Part shown: positions 52,070 through 60,976 of the stretch, in pieces
Position numbering within the stretch: the stretch's first letter is position 1
Layout of the letters: every line of letters begins with the position of its first letter
From: Actinomyces glycerinitolerans
GTDB taxonomy: Bacteria > Actinomycetota > Actinomycetes > Actinomycetales > Actinomycetaceae
Reading direction: 5' to 3'
Assembly (NCBI RefSeq): GCF_900098745.1
Contig: NZ_FQTT01000016.1
Location: 52,457-116,456 of the forward strand
DNA: 64,000 nucleotides
Notes under the pieces: model-generated
Told to the model about the DNA's origin: nothing
What the model saw: the letters and a program-made list of their open reading frames with translations, nothing else
Databases searched by the model: none
Position numbers and translations under genes: made by a program

Positions 52070-52737
52070 GTGACTCCGGCCGCTATGTACGCGGCGTCCT
52101 GTGGGACATGGACGGCACGCTCATCAACTCCCAACCCTTTTGGGATGAGTCCTTCCGCCGTCGCTGCGAGGCCGCCGGCGGCACCGTCACCGCAGCACAG
52201 GTCACCGCCCTGGAAGGCGCCTCCATCCGCCGCACCCACGAACTCATCGCGGCCACCGGGGCGGCCCCCGGCCCCGACGACCCGGCGGCCGAGGCGATCT
52301 TCACCGGCATGGCCGCCGACGTCGAGGCCGCCGTCAAGGCCAACCCGCCGCTGGTGCCGGGGGCGCGGGAGATCACGCAGACCCTGCTGGAGGTCGGGCT
52401 GGCGCAGGTGATCGTCACCCAGTCCCCGCGCCCGATCGTCGAGGCGGTTGCGCACGCGCTCGGCGACGTCTTCGCCGGCCTGATAACCGGCGACGACGGC
52501 CTGCCGGGCAAGCCCGATCGGGCCCCCTACGCCGCCGGAATGCGCCTGCTGGGACTGAGCGAGGACCAGTGCGTCGTCGTCGAGGACTCCGCCACCGGGG
52601 CGGCCTCCGCCCGTTCCAACGACCTGCGGGTGATCCAAATCGGCGGGCACAAGCACTTCCCGGCGGACCCGGGGCTCGTCGTCGTCCCGGACCTGAAGGC
52701 CGTCACGCCGCACCTGCTGCTGTGGGCAGAGCCCTGA
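52066..52737 (+). CDS. HAD-superfamily hydrolase (beta-phosphoglucomutase-like)
   Basis: 223 residues from ATG 52066. Motif I WDMDGTLINSQPFWD, motif II VTQSPRPIVE, motif III Lys in GKPDRAPY, motif [17 protein letters not shown]. The helical class I cap lies in residues about 20-95. Family members are sugar-phosphate phosphatases or phosphomutases; the Thr/Ser pattern does not settle which. Third gene of a coupled trio after the PTS. Confidence 0.85.
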   Translation: MSDSGRYVRGVLWDMDGTLINSQPFWDESFRRRCEAAGGTVTAAQVTALEGASIRRTHELIAATGAAPGPDDPAAEAIFTGMAADVEAAVKANPPLVPGAREITQTLLEVGLAQVIVTQSPRPIVEAVAHALGDVFAGLITGDDGLPGKPDRAPYAAGMRLLGLSEDQCVVVEDSATGAASARSNDLRVIQIGGHKHFPADPGLVVVPDLKAVTPHLLLWAEP

Positions 52738-52785
52738 GCGTGGGCCGGGGCATGCACGACGCCGCGCCCCGGACCGGCCGCGGGA

Positions 52786-53235
52786 TCACTCGCCGGAGAA
52801 GCGGTAAACGTTCGTCTCGCGCAGCTTGAAGCCGGCCCGGCGGTACAGGCGGTTGGCCGCCTCCCGGGAGGGGCGCGAGGTGAGGTCGACGGTGCGGGCG
52901 CCCAGCGACTGGGCGTACTCGACGGCGGCCTCGACCAGTGCCTGGCCGGCACCGTGGCCACGGGCGTCGCCGTCGACGACGACGTCCTCCACCCAGGCGC
53001 GCAGTCCGGTGGGGATGGTGAAGGTCGCCAGGGTCAGCATGCCCAGGATGGGGGTGGTGCCGTCGGCGAGCGGCGCGTCGGGGCGGAAGGCGAACAGGTA
53101 CACGCCCGGCTGGGCGACCAGGGCCTCGCACTGCGCGGCGGTCAGAGCCGGGGCGCTGCGGGAGAGCTGGGGGATGAGGCGCTCCATCGCCTCGACGAGC
53201 TCGGGGGTGGACTGGGTGATGACGTCGACGCTCAC
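52786..53235 (-). CDS. GNAT-family acetyltransferase
   Basis: 149 residues of GNAT fold: AWVEDVVVDGDARGHGAGQA with the acetyl-CoA-binding loop RGHGAG near 95, then SRPSREAANRLYRRAGFKL near 128. Substrate unknown; the compact form resembles N-acetyltransferases for small amines or N-termini. AAGGAGT is before the ATG. Convergent with the HAD gene. Confidence 0.85.
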   Translation of the reverse strand: MSVDVITQSTPELVEAMERLIPQLSRSAPALTAAQCEALVAQPGVYLFAFRPDAPLADGTTPILGMLTLATFTIPTGLRAWVEDVVVDGDARGHGAGQALVEAAVEYAQSLGARTVDLTSRPSREAANRLYRRAGFKLRETNVYRFSGE

Positions 53236-53326
53236 GGGTACTCCTTACGGTCATGGGAGGGACTGCCGAGTAAGAGCGTAACCGTTCGGCCGGCCTTCGG
53301 GAGGCGGGGCCGCGGCGTGGCCGGAA

Positions 53327-54775
53327 TTACTCGGCGGCCGCGGTCGGGTCCATGATGACGCCCTCGATCAGCACCAGGCCGGTCAACTGGTCGACGATGC
53401 GCAGTGCGAAGGGGTGGTCCACGATGAACTGCACCGGCGCCTCCGGGGGCGCCGCCGCGCCGGCTCCGGATAGCTCCGTGAGCGCCCCGGCCACCGTGCC
53501 CTCCTCCTTGACCATGAGGCGGACCTGCTGGACCGCCTGGTCGACGACCAGGTCCTCGCCGATGTGCTCCAGGGAGTCCAGCGTGGTGCCCTGGGCGTCC
53601 AGAAAGGCGAGCAGGTCCACGGGCCCGGGTTTCAGGTCGAAGGTGGGCAGGGCCAGCACGACCTCGCTCCTCCGGTCCTCCGTGACGGCGTCCAGCGCCG
53701 CCGAGGCCTGCTCCCAGGCGCCTTCGGGCAGATCCGTCGGAGCGACGCCGGCGTCGGGGAGGATCACGTCCATGACGAGTTGGGCGTCGTCGTCCCCGTC
53801 CCAGTAGGGCAGGCGCACGGCCTGCCAGCCCTCGCCCTGCACGCAGGGCCGGAAGAAGTCTTCGTGCATGAGCCGGGCGGTGACCGTGGAGCCGTCGGCC
53901 AGGGTGAAGTCCTGGTCGTAAGTGTGGTTCGCGTCGAAGGTAGTGCTCCACCGGGCGGCGAACAGCAGGGCGTTTTGCAGCACCAGCCGCGTGTCCTTGG
54001 TGATCTCAATGCCCGAGGACTTGATCAGCCCGCCGGTGTGGCGCTCGGCCCAGGCGTCCAGGGCGGCCTTGGCGTCGTCGCGGTCCGCGTGCTCGGTGGT
54101 GGCGGCATACCACTCGCGGGCGGCATCCAGGTAGGACTGCTCCACTGCCGGGTCATCGCCGACCAGCAGCACCCGGTTGGCGATGTGCAGCAGCGGGGCC
54201 TCCGGGATCTGCTCGGGGTCGAAGTCGTTCAGTTCCTCATCGCTGGGGTCGTAGGCCAGCAGGGCGTTCTGCAGCGCCGACCAGGTCAGGTCGCGGGTGG
54301 TGCCCGAATCGGCGTCGGCGGCCTTGGCGGCCGATACGCCGAGCAGTGAGTCCACGCCGTCGGCGGGGGCGTCGGAGCCCGCGTACAGCAGGGCTATGGT
54401 CAGGGCCGTTCCGACCGGGCAGGTCAAGGCGTTAGCCGCGGGCTCCTCTCCCAGGCGGAAGCGCAGCAGCGACTCACTCAGAGCGGCGCAGGCGGCCGCG
54501 GCATCCGGCGCGCCGGGAGCGTCCTCCAGCGGGATCTCGCGGTGGACGGCGTCGGTGTCGTAGGCCTGTGCCCGCGCGGAGCCTCCGAATACTCCGCACC
54601 CGCCCAGGGCCACCAGCGCGGCGATGGCGGGCGGGAGCGCCAGCGCCCGGCGGCGGGACAGGCCGCGAGTCCCGCGGCCGGGCGCAGTGCGGCCCGGGGG
54701 TGCAGGGGCCGAGGGGGTGGTCGATGCTGAGGGGGCGGATGGAAAGGGACCGGGTGCAGCGTCGTTGCTCGCCAT
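53327..54775 (-). CDS. Serpin-family protease inhibitor, predicted lipoprotein
   Basis: 482 residues. A Pro/Ala-rich start, then a twin-arginine-like stretch (GRGTRGLSRRRALAL) and the lipobox LGGC (Cys60), so it is probably anchored outside the membrane. The serpin fold is recognisable: AERHTGGLIKS, LVLQNALLFAARWSTTFD, and VQFIVDHPFALRI near the end. The reactive loop hinge KEEGTVAGALTE matches the inhibitory consensus (E-E-G-T-x-A with mostly small residues), and counting from it puts P1-P1' within AGAAAPP, near alanine. That would suit elastase- or subtilisin-like proteases. Bacterial serpins are uncommon. The start ATG has no clear ribosome site. Confidence 0.85.
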   Translation of the reverse strand: MASNDAAPGPFPSAPSASTTPSAPAPPGRTAPGRGTRGLSRRRALALPPAIAALVALGGCGVFGGSARAQAYDTDAVHREIPLEDAPGAPDAAAACAALSESLLRFRLGEEPAANALTCPVGTALTIALLYAGSDAPADGVDSLLGVSAAKAADADSGTTRDLTWSALQNALLAYDPSDEELNDFDPEQIPEAPLLHIANRVLLVGDDPAVEQSYLDAAREWYAATTEHADRDDAKAALDAWAERHTGGLIKSSGIEITKDTRLVLQNALLFAARWSTTFDANHTYDQDFTLADGSTVTARLMHEDFFRPCVQGEGWQAVRLPYWDGDDDAQLVMDVILPDAGVAPTDLPEGAWEQASAALDAVTEDRRSEVVLALPTFDLKPGPVDLLAFLDAQGTTLDSLEHIGEDLVVDQAVQQVRLMVKEEGTVAGALTELSGAGAAAPPEAPVQFIVDHPFALRIVDQLTGLVLIEGVIMDPTAAAE

Positions 54776-54839
54776 GTCACGAGGCTACGTGACAAGGCGG
54801 CACCGATCCATGGGCCGTCGTGCCCAGACCCGCCCTAAC

Positions 54840-54878
54840 AACCGGTCTTGGCACGTAACGTCTACCGACGTCGGCGGA
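54840..54878. repeat. 39-bp dispersed element, copy 3, overlapping the rlmC stop
   Basis: AACCGGTCTTGG and CTACCGACGTCGG half-units around GCACGTAACG; related to 10031-10069 and 26507-26545. The stop codon of the minus-strand methyltransferase (54862-54864) lies inside it. Confidence 0.7.
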
Positions 54879-56181
54879 GGTCTACGAGGACCTCGGCGTG
54901 GTCGGTGTGGGGGAACATGTCGAACAGGCGCGCCCGCCGCGGCCGCAGCGAGGGCATCCGCGCCAGGTCCTTCGCCAGGCTCGCGGGGTTGCAGGAGGAG
55001 TACAGCACCCGCTCCACCCCCGCGGCCTCGATGCGCTCGGCCAGTTCCGCCCCGATGCCGCGCCGCGGCGGGTTGACCACCAGCAGGTCCGGCACCGGCC
55101 CGGCTCCCGGGTCGAGCACGGAGGCGTCGCCCGCCTCGAACCGGACCCGATCGTCGGGCAGCCTCATGAGTCGGGCGGCGGCCCGGGCGCCGTCGATCGC
55201 CGCCGCCGACACCTCCACTCCCAGCACGCGCCGATCCGGTCCGGCCAGGGCCAGGGCGAAGCCGCCGACGCCGCAGAACAGGTCCCACACCCGCCGCGGG
55301 GCCCGCGGGGCGGTGGGCGTCGCGGCGGGAGCCGTGGGCGCCGCACCGGGAACCGTGAGCGCATCATCCGCCCACCGCCGCGCCGTGGCGTAAAGCGCCT
55401 GCGCGATGCCGGTGTTGGTTTGGAAGAAGGAACGCGTGGGCAGGTACAACGGCAGCTCCGTCGGACCCGCACCCGTCGCGTCCTCCTCCGCCACGCCCCA
55501 CGCCGGCAGGTGCAGCCGCATGAGCAGACGGTCGTCCTCGGTGAGCAGGATCTCCTCGGGCCCCTCGATAATCGCCTGGTGCACCGGCTGAATGTTGGCG
55601 CTGAGCACCGCCAGCGTCGGCAGCGCCCGCCGCAGGCTGGGCAGGGCGGCGCGCAGGTCGTCGACGTGTCGGCGGCTGCGCAACACGAAGCGCACCATCA
55701 GGTCCCCGTCCGGGGAGGCCGTCACCAGCAGGTGCTTGAGCTCGCCACGCCGCGCGGACACGTCGTAGGGCGTCAGCCCGAGCGTCGTGATCGCGCGTGC
55801 GAGTACCGGTAGCGCCGCCTCGATCTCGGGCACGTGCAGGGGACAGGTGCGCAGATCGACACCGTGCCCGCCCGGCCCGAGAATGCCCAGCAGCGGCTTG
55901 GCCGCCGTCCCCGAGACCACCATCTTGGCCTTGTTGCGAAAGCGCTTCGGCGCGCTCGCCGCCGGCCGCTCCCAGGCCGCGGCCGGGACGGGGTTCGCGC
56001 CGTCGGCCAGCAGTGCGACGGTCCGGGCCTGCTTGCGGGCCAGCTGCACGGGCAGCGGCGTCGACATGTGCGGGCAGGAGTGACAGGTGCCGTCCTCGTG
56101 CAGCGCGCACAGCGACGTCGACCCGGCCGGTGCGGCCGGGGGAGTGTTGCTGGACGTGCGTGCGGGAGCCACGGGGCGCAT
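54862..56181 (-). CDS. rlmC: 23S rRNA (uracil-C5)-methyltransferase, RlmC/TrmA family
   Basis: Methylates a uridine at C5 in 23S rRNA (U747 in RlmC enzymes). About 439 residues. N-terminal iron-sulfur cysteines CALHEDGTCHSCPHM plus a later RTCPLH; TRSFFQTNTGIAQALY near 285; SAM motif VWDLFCGVGGFALAL; and the catalytic cysteine in LYSSCNPASLAKDL near 405. No TRAM domain, as in RlmC and unlike RlmD/RumA. The start is uncertain: ATG 56181 or GTG 56256; neither has a strong ribosome site. Confidence 0.87.
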   Translation of the reverse strand: MRPVAPARTSSNTPPAAPAGSTSLCALHEDGTCHSCPHMSTPLPVQLARKQARTVALLADGANPVPAAAWERPAASAPKRFRNKAKMVVSGTAAKPLLGILGPGGHGVDLRTCPLHVPEIEAALPVLARAITTLGLTPYDVSARRGELKHLLVTASPDGDLMVRFVLRSRRHVDDLRAALPSLRRALPTLAVLSANIQPVHQAIIEGPEEILLTEDDRLLMRLHLPAWGVAEEDATGAGPTELPLYLPTRSFFQTNTGIAQALYATARRWADDALTVPGAAPTAPAATPTAPRAPRRVWDLFCGVGGFALALAGPDRRVLGVEVSAAAIDGARAAARLMRLPDDRVRFEAGDASVLDPGAGPVPDLLVVNPPRRGIGAELAERIEAAGVERVLYSSCNPASLAKDLARMPSLRPRRARLFDMFPHTDHAEVLVDLRRRR

Positions 56182-56290
56182 TGTCCGGCCGGATCCTGCC
56201 ACCGCGTCAAGGCGGCCGGTGCTCCCGGCGACGCGCGGGGCAACAAACGGATACACGGGTCACGAGTAGATATACGGCAGACTGTGGGGC

Positions 56291-56893
56291 ATGACCGATC
56301 AACCCGACAGTGATACCCCTGCGCGACGCACGCCCCGCCACTCGGCCGGCACCGCCACGTTCACCGAGGCCGACGCCGCCGCCTACCGCGCGCAGATCGC
56401 CCAGTGGACGCCCCGCACCGGCATCGGCACCGACGTGCACGCCTTCGCCGCCACCGACTCCGACACCCCGCTGCGGTTGGCCTGCCTGGACTGGCCCGAC
56501 GAGGTCGGACTGGAGGGGCATTCCGACGGCGACGTCGTCGCCCACGCCTGCTGCGACGCCCTGCTGTCCGCCGCCGGCCTGGGGGACCTGGGCAGTAACT
56601 TCGGCACGGATGCGCCGGAGTGGGAGAACGCCGCCGGTGCCGCGCTACTGGCCGAGGCCGCGGGGCGGGTGCGCGCGGCCGGCTTCGAAATCGGTAACGT
56701 CGCCGTGCAACTGGTCGGCGCACGCCCGCGTGTCGCCGGGCGCATGCAGGAGGCCACAACCGCCTTGAGTGACGCCGTCGGCGCCCCGGTGGCCTTCTCG
56801 GCCACGACCACCGACCACCTTGGCTTCCTCGGGCGTGAGGAGGGTTTGGCGGCCGTCGCCTCCGCCCTGGTCTGGCCGGTGCCGCAGGTGTAG
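56291..56893 (+). CDS. ispF: 2-C-methyl-D-erythritol 2,4-cyclodiphosphate synthase
   Basis: Fifth step of the MEP isoprenoid pathway. 200 residues, of which about 40 are an N-terminal extension. Metal-binding residues lie in GIGTDVHAF and [17 protein letters not shown]. Also visible are [17 protein letters not shown] and the C-terminal [19 protein letters not shown]. The usual partner ispD is not adjacent. It lies 31 bases before cysS, an arrangement common in actinobacteria (ispF-cysS-rlmB). Confidence 0.95.
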   Translation: MTDQPDSDTPARRTPRHSAGTATFTEADAAAYRAQIAQWTPRTGIGTDVHAFAATDSDTPLRLACLDWPDEVGLEGHSDGDVVAHACCDALLSAAGLGDLGSNFGTDAPEWENAAGAALLAEAAGRVRAAGFEIGNVAVQLVGARPRVAGRMQEATTALSDAVGAPVAFSATTTDHLGFLGREEGLAAVASALVWPVPQV

Positions 56894-56924
56894 CCGGACT
56901 TGCCGCACCCGCTAGGCTGCGGCC

Positions 56925-58448
56925 GTGAGCACCTCATCCAATGAAGCGCGTCCCGCGCTGAACCTGCGCCTGTATGACACGGCCGCTCAGGGCGTCGTGC
57001 CCCTGGCGCCCACCGTCACGCCCGGTACGGTGGCGATCTACCTGTGTGGTGCCACGGTTCAGGGCTCCCCGCACATCGGCCACATGCGCAGCGCCATCGC
57101 CTTCGACGTGCTGCGCCGCTGGTTGACCCACTGCGGGCAGAACGTCGTGCTGATCCGCAACGTGACGGATATCGACGACAAGATCCTCGCCAAGTCCGCG
57201 GCCGCCGACCCGCCCGTGCCCTGGTGGGCGTGGGCGCAGCGTCACGAGCGCGAGTTCGACGCCGCCTACCGGGCCCTCGGCGTGCAGCCCCCCACCTACG
57301 AGCCGCGCGCCACCGGCCACATCCCCGAGATGATCGACCTGGTGCAGCGGCTGCTCGACGCCGGACACGCCTACACCGGGCAGCCCGGCAATGTCTACTT
57401 CGATGTGCGCTCCCTGCCCGACTACGGGTCGTTGACCAACCAGAGCGTCGACGACCTGGCCACCACCGAGGAGGATTCCCAGATCGACGCGGAGGTGGAG
57501 GCGGACAAGCGCGACCCGCGCGACTTCGCCCTGTGGAAGGCCGCCAAGCCCACCGAGCCCGCGGACGCCGCCTGGGACGCCCCCTGGGGCAGGGGTCGGC
57601 CCGGCTGGCACCTGGAGTGCTCGGCCATGTCCCGCCGCTACCTGGGGGAGTCCTTCGACATCCACGGCGGCGGCATCGACCTGCGCTTCCCGCACCACGA
57701 GAATGAGCAGGCCCAGTCCCACGGGGCCGGCTGGGGCTTCGCCCGCCACTGGGTGCACAACGCCTGGGTCACCATCAAGGGCGAGAAGATGAGCAAGTCC
57801 CTGGGCAACTCGCTGGTGGTCTCCGAACTGCTCAACCGCTACGACCCGGCGGTGCTGCGCCTGGCGCTGGGCACCGTCCACCACCGCTCCACGGTGGAGT
57901 TCTCCGAGGAGACTCTCGCCGACGCCGCCTCCCTATGGGAGCGGCTGTCCGGGGCGATCATGCGCGCCCTGGAGATCACCGCGCCCGCTGACGGCGGCCC
58001 GAACCCGGTCGACGCCCCCGCCGCGGCCGTGCGCGCCCGGGACCTGCCCGCGCAGTACGCCGCAGCCATGGACGACGACCTCAACCTCGCCGGCGCCATG
58101 GCCGTCGTCCACGCCAGTCTCAAGGCTCTCAACACGGCCCTGGCCGCGCCCAACCCCGACCTCGACGCCGTCGCCCAGGCGGCCCTGGACCTGCGCGCCC
58201 AGTTGGACGTGCTCGGCCTCGACCCGCTCGCCGAGCCCTGGCGCGATCGCGTGCTCGGCGCGGGCGGCAGCACGGACGACGCCGCCATGCGTGCCCTGAA
58301 CCAGCTGGTCACCGGGCTGCTGGAGCAGCGGGCGCAGGCCCGCGCCGCCAAGGACTGGGCGCGGGCGGACACGCTGCGCGACGAGCTGTCCGCGGCCGGC
58401 GTCGTCGTCGAGGACAGTGCCACCGGGGCCCGCTGGCACCTGGCCTGA
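56925..58448 (+). CDS. cysS: Cysteinyl-tRNA synthetase
   Basis: Charges tRNA-Cys. 507 residues. Zinc cysteine and HIGH motif in [18 protein letters not shown] near 45, [20 protein letters not shown] near 228, and [12 protein letters not shown] near 287. The C-terminal DALR-type anticodon region follows. GTG start supported by family alignment. It is followed by rlmB after 76 bases. Confidence 0.97.
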   Translation: MSTSSNEARPALNLRLYDTAAQGVVPLAPTVTPGTVAIYLCGATVQGSPHIGHMRSAIAFDVLRRWLTHCGQNVVLIRNVTDIDDKILAKSAAADPPVPWWAWAQRHEREFDAAYRALGVQPPTYEPRATGHIPEMIDLVQRLLDAGHAYTGQPGNVYFDVRSLPDYGSLTNQSVDDLATTEEDSQIDAEVEADKRDPRDFALWKAAKPTEPADAAWDAPWGRGRPGWHLECSAMSRRYLGESFDIHGGGIDLRFPHHENEQAQSHGAGWGFARHWVHNAWVTIKGEKMSKSLGNSLVVSELLNRYDPAVLRLALGTVHHRSTVEFSEETLADAASLWERLSGAIMRALEITAPADGGPNPVDAPAAAVRARDLPAQYAAAMDDDLNLAGAMAVVHASLKALNTALAAPNPDLDAVAQAALDLRAQLDVLGLDPLAEPWRDRVLGAGGSTDDAAMRALNQLVTGLLEQRAQARAAKDWARADTLRDELSAAGVVVEDSATGARWHLA

Positions 58449-58524
58449 CCCGCCGCGTCGACCCCGGCGCAACACCAACGTCACCGCGGCCACCGGCCGC
58501 CAACCGCAGAACAGGAGGCCCGCG

Positions 58525-59520
58525 ATGCCGGGAAATGATCGGCGCCACGGCGCCATACGCAAGCAGGGCAAGAAGACGGGCCCGCTCAAGGGCTCCGGCG
58601 GTGTGCGCCGCCGCGGCCTGGAGGGGCGCGGACCCACCCCCAAGGCCGAGGACCGCGTCGGCCACCCGAAGGCGCGCGCCAAGGCCCGGGCCGAGGCCCG
58701 CGCCGCTCAGCCGACCCGCTCCGGGCAGTTGGAGGCCGCCCGGCAGCGCTTCAACGTGCCGCGGGACCACGAGATCGTCTGCGGCCGCAACGCGGTGGCG
58801 GAGGCGGCCCGCGCACGCGTGCCCATCACCCGGGTGTTCATGGCGGCCTCCGCCCAATCCGATGACCGCCTGGGCGCCGTGGTGCGGCGGGCCGCCCTGG
58901 TCGGGGCGCCGGTGGTGGAGGCCACCAAGTTCGACCTGGAGGCCCTCACCGAGGGCGCCGCCCACCAGGGGGTCGCCATTGAGGTGCCCGCCTACGAGTA
59001 CGTGCTCGCCCGCGACCTGCTGGAACGTGCCCGCGCCGCCGGGCACACCCCCTTGCTGGTGGCGCTCGACCAGGTCACCGACCCCCACAACCTGGGGGCG
59101 GTGCTGCGCTCGGCCGGGGCCTTCGGCGTCGACGGCGTGATCGTGCCCGAGCGCCGCTCCGCGGGCGTGAACGCCGCCGCCTGGAAGGTGTCCGCCGGCG
59201 CCGCCGCGCGGGTGCCGGTCGCCCGGGAGACGAACCTGGTGCGCGCCCTCGAGGCGCTCAAGCGGGAGGGCTGCTTCGTCGTCGGCCTGGACGGGCGGGC
59301 GGATACGCCGGTGGAGGAGTTGAATCTGGCCGACTCCCCGCTGGTGGTGGTTACCGGCGCGGAGGGCAGCGGACTGTCGCGGCTCGTGCGCGAGACCTGC
59401 GACCTGCTGATCTCCATCCCGATCGCCGGGACGGTGGAGTCGCTCAATGCCGCGGTGGCCACCGGCATCGCCCTGTACGAGGTCGACCGGCTGCGCCGTC
59501 GGGCCGGGGCCGGCAAGTAA
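58525..59520 (+). CDS. rlmB: 23S rRNA (guanosine-2'-O)-methyltransferase RlmB (SpoU family)
   Basis: 2'-O-methylates a guanosine (G2251 in E. coli numbering) in the peptidyl-transferase loop. 331 residues from ATG 58525 with AGGAGG six bases upstream. The N-terminal 70 residues are basic and disordered; the substrate-binding domain starts at VCGRNAVAEAARARV, then the SPOUT knot: VTDPHNLGAVLRSAGAFGVD, VVTGAEGSGLSRLV and IPIAGTVESLNAAVATGIAL. Last gene of ispF-cysS-rlmB. Confidence 0.93.
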   Translation: MPGNDRRHGAIRKQGKKTGPLKGSGGVRRRGLEGRGPTPKAEDRVGHPKARAKARAEARAAQPTRSGQLEAARQRFNVPRDHEIVCGRNAVAEAARARVPITRVFMAASAQSDDRLGAVVRRAALVGAPVVEATKFDLEALTEGAAHQGVAIEVPAYEYVLARDLLERARAAGHTPLLVALDQVTDPHNLGAVLRSAGAFGVDGVIVPERRSAGVNAAAWKVSAGAAARVPVARETNLVRALEALKREGCFVVGLDGRADTPVEELNLADSPLVVVTGAEGSGLSRLVRETCDLLISIPIAGTVESLNAAVATGIALYEVDRLRRRAGAGK

Positions 59521-59710
59521 CCGCCGAGGCTTTCCGGCCGCCTGACGACCCGGCCGGGTGGTCCGGCTTCCCCCGGCCAGGCAACCCGGCGACCCCGGTC
59601 GGGGCTCCCCGGGCTGACCGGGAGGCTCTATGCTGACACAATGGTGGTGTCCCCGCCCGTCGCGTGGACGGGCCGGACAACGGTCGTCACCATCCGACTA
59701 GGAGGCCTTC

Positions 59711-60952
59711 ATGGCTCAAGACCCCGCACAGCGCTGGAACCGCACCGAGGGCGTACTCGTCGTGCCCGGAACCCAGCCGGACGCGGTTGCCGCGCGCCTC
59801 GAGGCGGAGCGGGTAGTCGCCCGCCTCGAGTGGTACCCGGCGACCCCCCACCTGCTCTCCCTCACACTGCTGGCCGACGCCGACGGGCGCGTGGCCGTCA
59901 CCCCGCCGTCGCGTGGCGGCGTGATGGCCGGAACTCGCATCAGCGAGCTGGTTGAGTCCCTTGCGCGCGAGTTCTCCGGGGATGTCACCATCGGCCCGGC
60001 CTCCTTCAACGCCCTGCCCGTCGATGTCGCCCTGCCGACCGTGGCCTCGGAGACGCCGGAGGGTTCCCGCACCGTGGTCGTCTCTCCGCTCAGTGCCTAC
60101 ATGGTGCCGTTGCAGGCCACCCTGCTGGAGCGTCCGCTGGCCGTCACCTCCTTGCCCGCGCTCGACCGGCGCATCGTCATGTACTCCGGTGAGGGCAACC
60201 AGCTGGGTTCCTTCGGCTGGGACAAGGAGTCTCTGCCGGCCCTGGTGTTGACCGTGGACGCCCGTGACATCGCGGTACGCGCCGTCACCACCGGCGAGAG
60301 TGAGGACGACGCCGTCTTCTCCTGGGGCATGACCTCGCAGTACGTGTGGGGCGGCGTGGCCGAGCCGGGGCCGGCCCTGCGCGCCCTGGTGGATGAAATG
60401 CTCACCGACTCCACCGACGTCTCGCTCGTGGCCGCGGCCGTGCCCGGGGCGGATGCGGAGGCGGTGGCGGAGGCCTTCTCCACCCCCGGTATCGACGGCC
60501 TGGTGGCCCTGATCGATGCGCTCGGCCTGCCCGACTGGGTGGCGTCGGTGCTGACCGGTCGGCTGGCGCCCGCGGAGGCGCCCGGCGCCGTGGTGCACGA
60601 GCCGCGCGGCCTGTCCAACGCCGTGGGGCGTTCGGTCGGGCTCATGCTGCAGGACCCGGAGGCGCCCGGTTCGGCCTTCTGGCAGACCTACATTCGCGTC
60701 GTCACCGAGCGGCCCTGGCTCATGCGGGCCGGCGTTGCCCTGGAGGCCGGCATCGGCGGGGCGCTGATCGGGACGGCGGTGCACCGCCGCGACCGCACCG
60801 GGGTGGCACACCGCGGCCTGCTGGCCACGGGTGTGGTGCTGCTGGTCGACGCGGTCGCCGAGGCCTCCCTCGCCTCCTGGACCCGACACCGGGAGTTGCG
60901 GCGTCGTGCGGACCAGGAGATGGCGCTGGTTGCCGAGGAGCTCGGGGCCTGA
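59711..60952 (+). CDS. Unrecognised 413-residue protein
   Basis: No family recognised. Residues 1-325 appear soluble and alpha/beta, with short blocks such as EGVLVVPGTQPDAVAARLEA, VVVSPLSAYMVPLQATLLER and GEGNQLGSFGWDKESLPALV. Two weakly hydrophobic stretches lie near 345-360 and 370-388 (HRGLLATGVVLLVDAVAEAS), and the end is charged. No signal peptide, so it may be tethered to the inner face of the membrane. AGGAGG lies about seven bases before the ATG. Codon use is like its neighbours. It stands alone, 190 bases after rlmB. Confidence 0.7.
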   Translation: MAQDPAQRWNRTEGVLVVPGTQPDAVAARLEAERVVARLEWYPATPHLLSLTLLADADGRVAVTPPSRGGVMAGTRISELVESLAREFSGDVTIGPASFNALPVDVALPTVASETPEGSRTVVVSPLSAYMVPLQATLLERPLAVTSLPALDRRIVMYSGEGNQLGSFGWDKESLPALVLTVDARDIAVRAVTTGESEDDAVFSWGMTSQYVWGGVAEPGPALRALVDEMLTDSTDVSLVAAAVPGADAEAVAEAFSTPGIDGLVALIDALGLPDWVASVLTGRLAPAEAPGAVVHEPRGLSNAVGRSVGLMLQDPEAPGSAFWQTYIRVVTERPWLMRAGVALEAGIGGALIGTAVHRRDRTGVAHRGLLATGVVLLVDAVAEASLASWTRHRELRRRADQEMALVAEELGA

Positions 60953-60976
60953 CTAGGCGGTCAAAAGGGCGGAATG

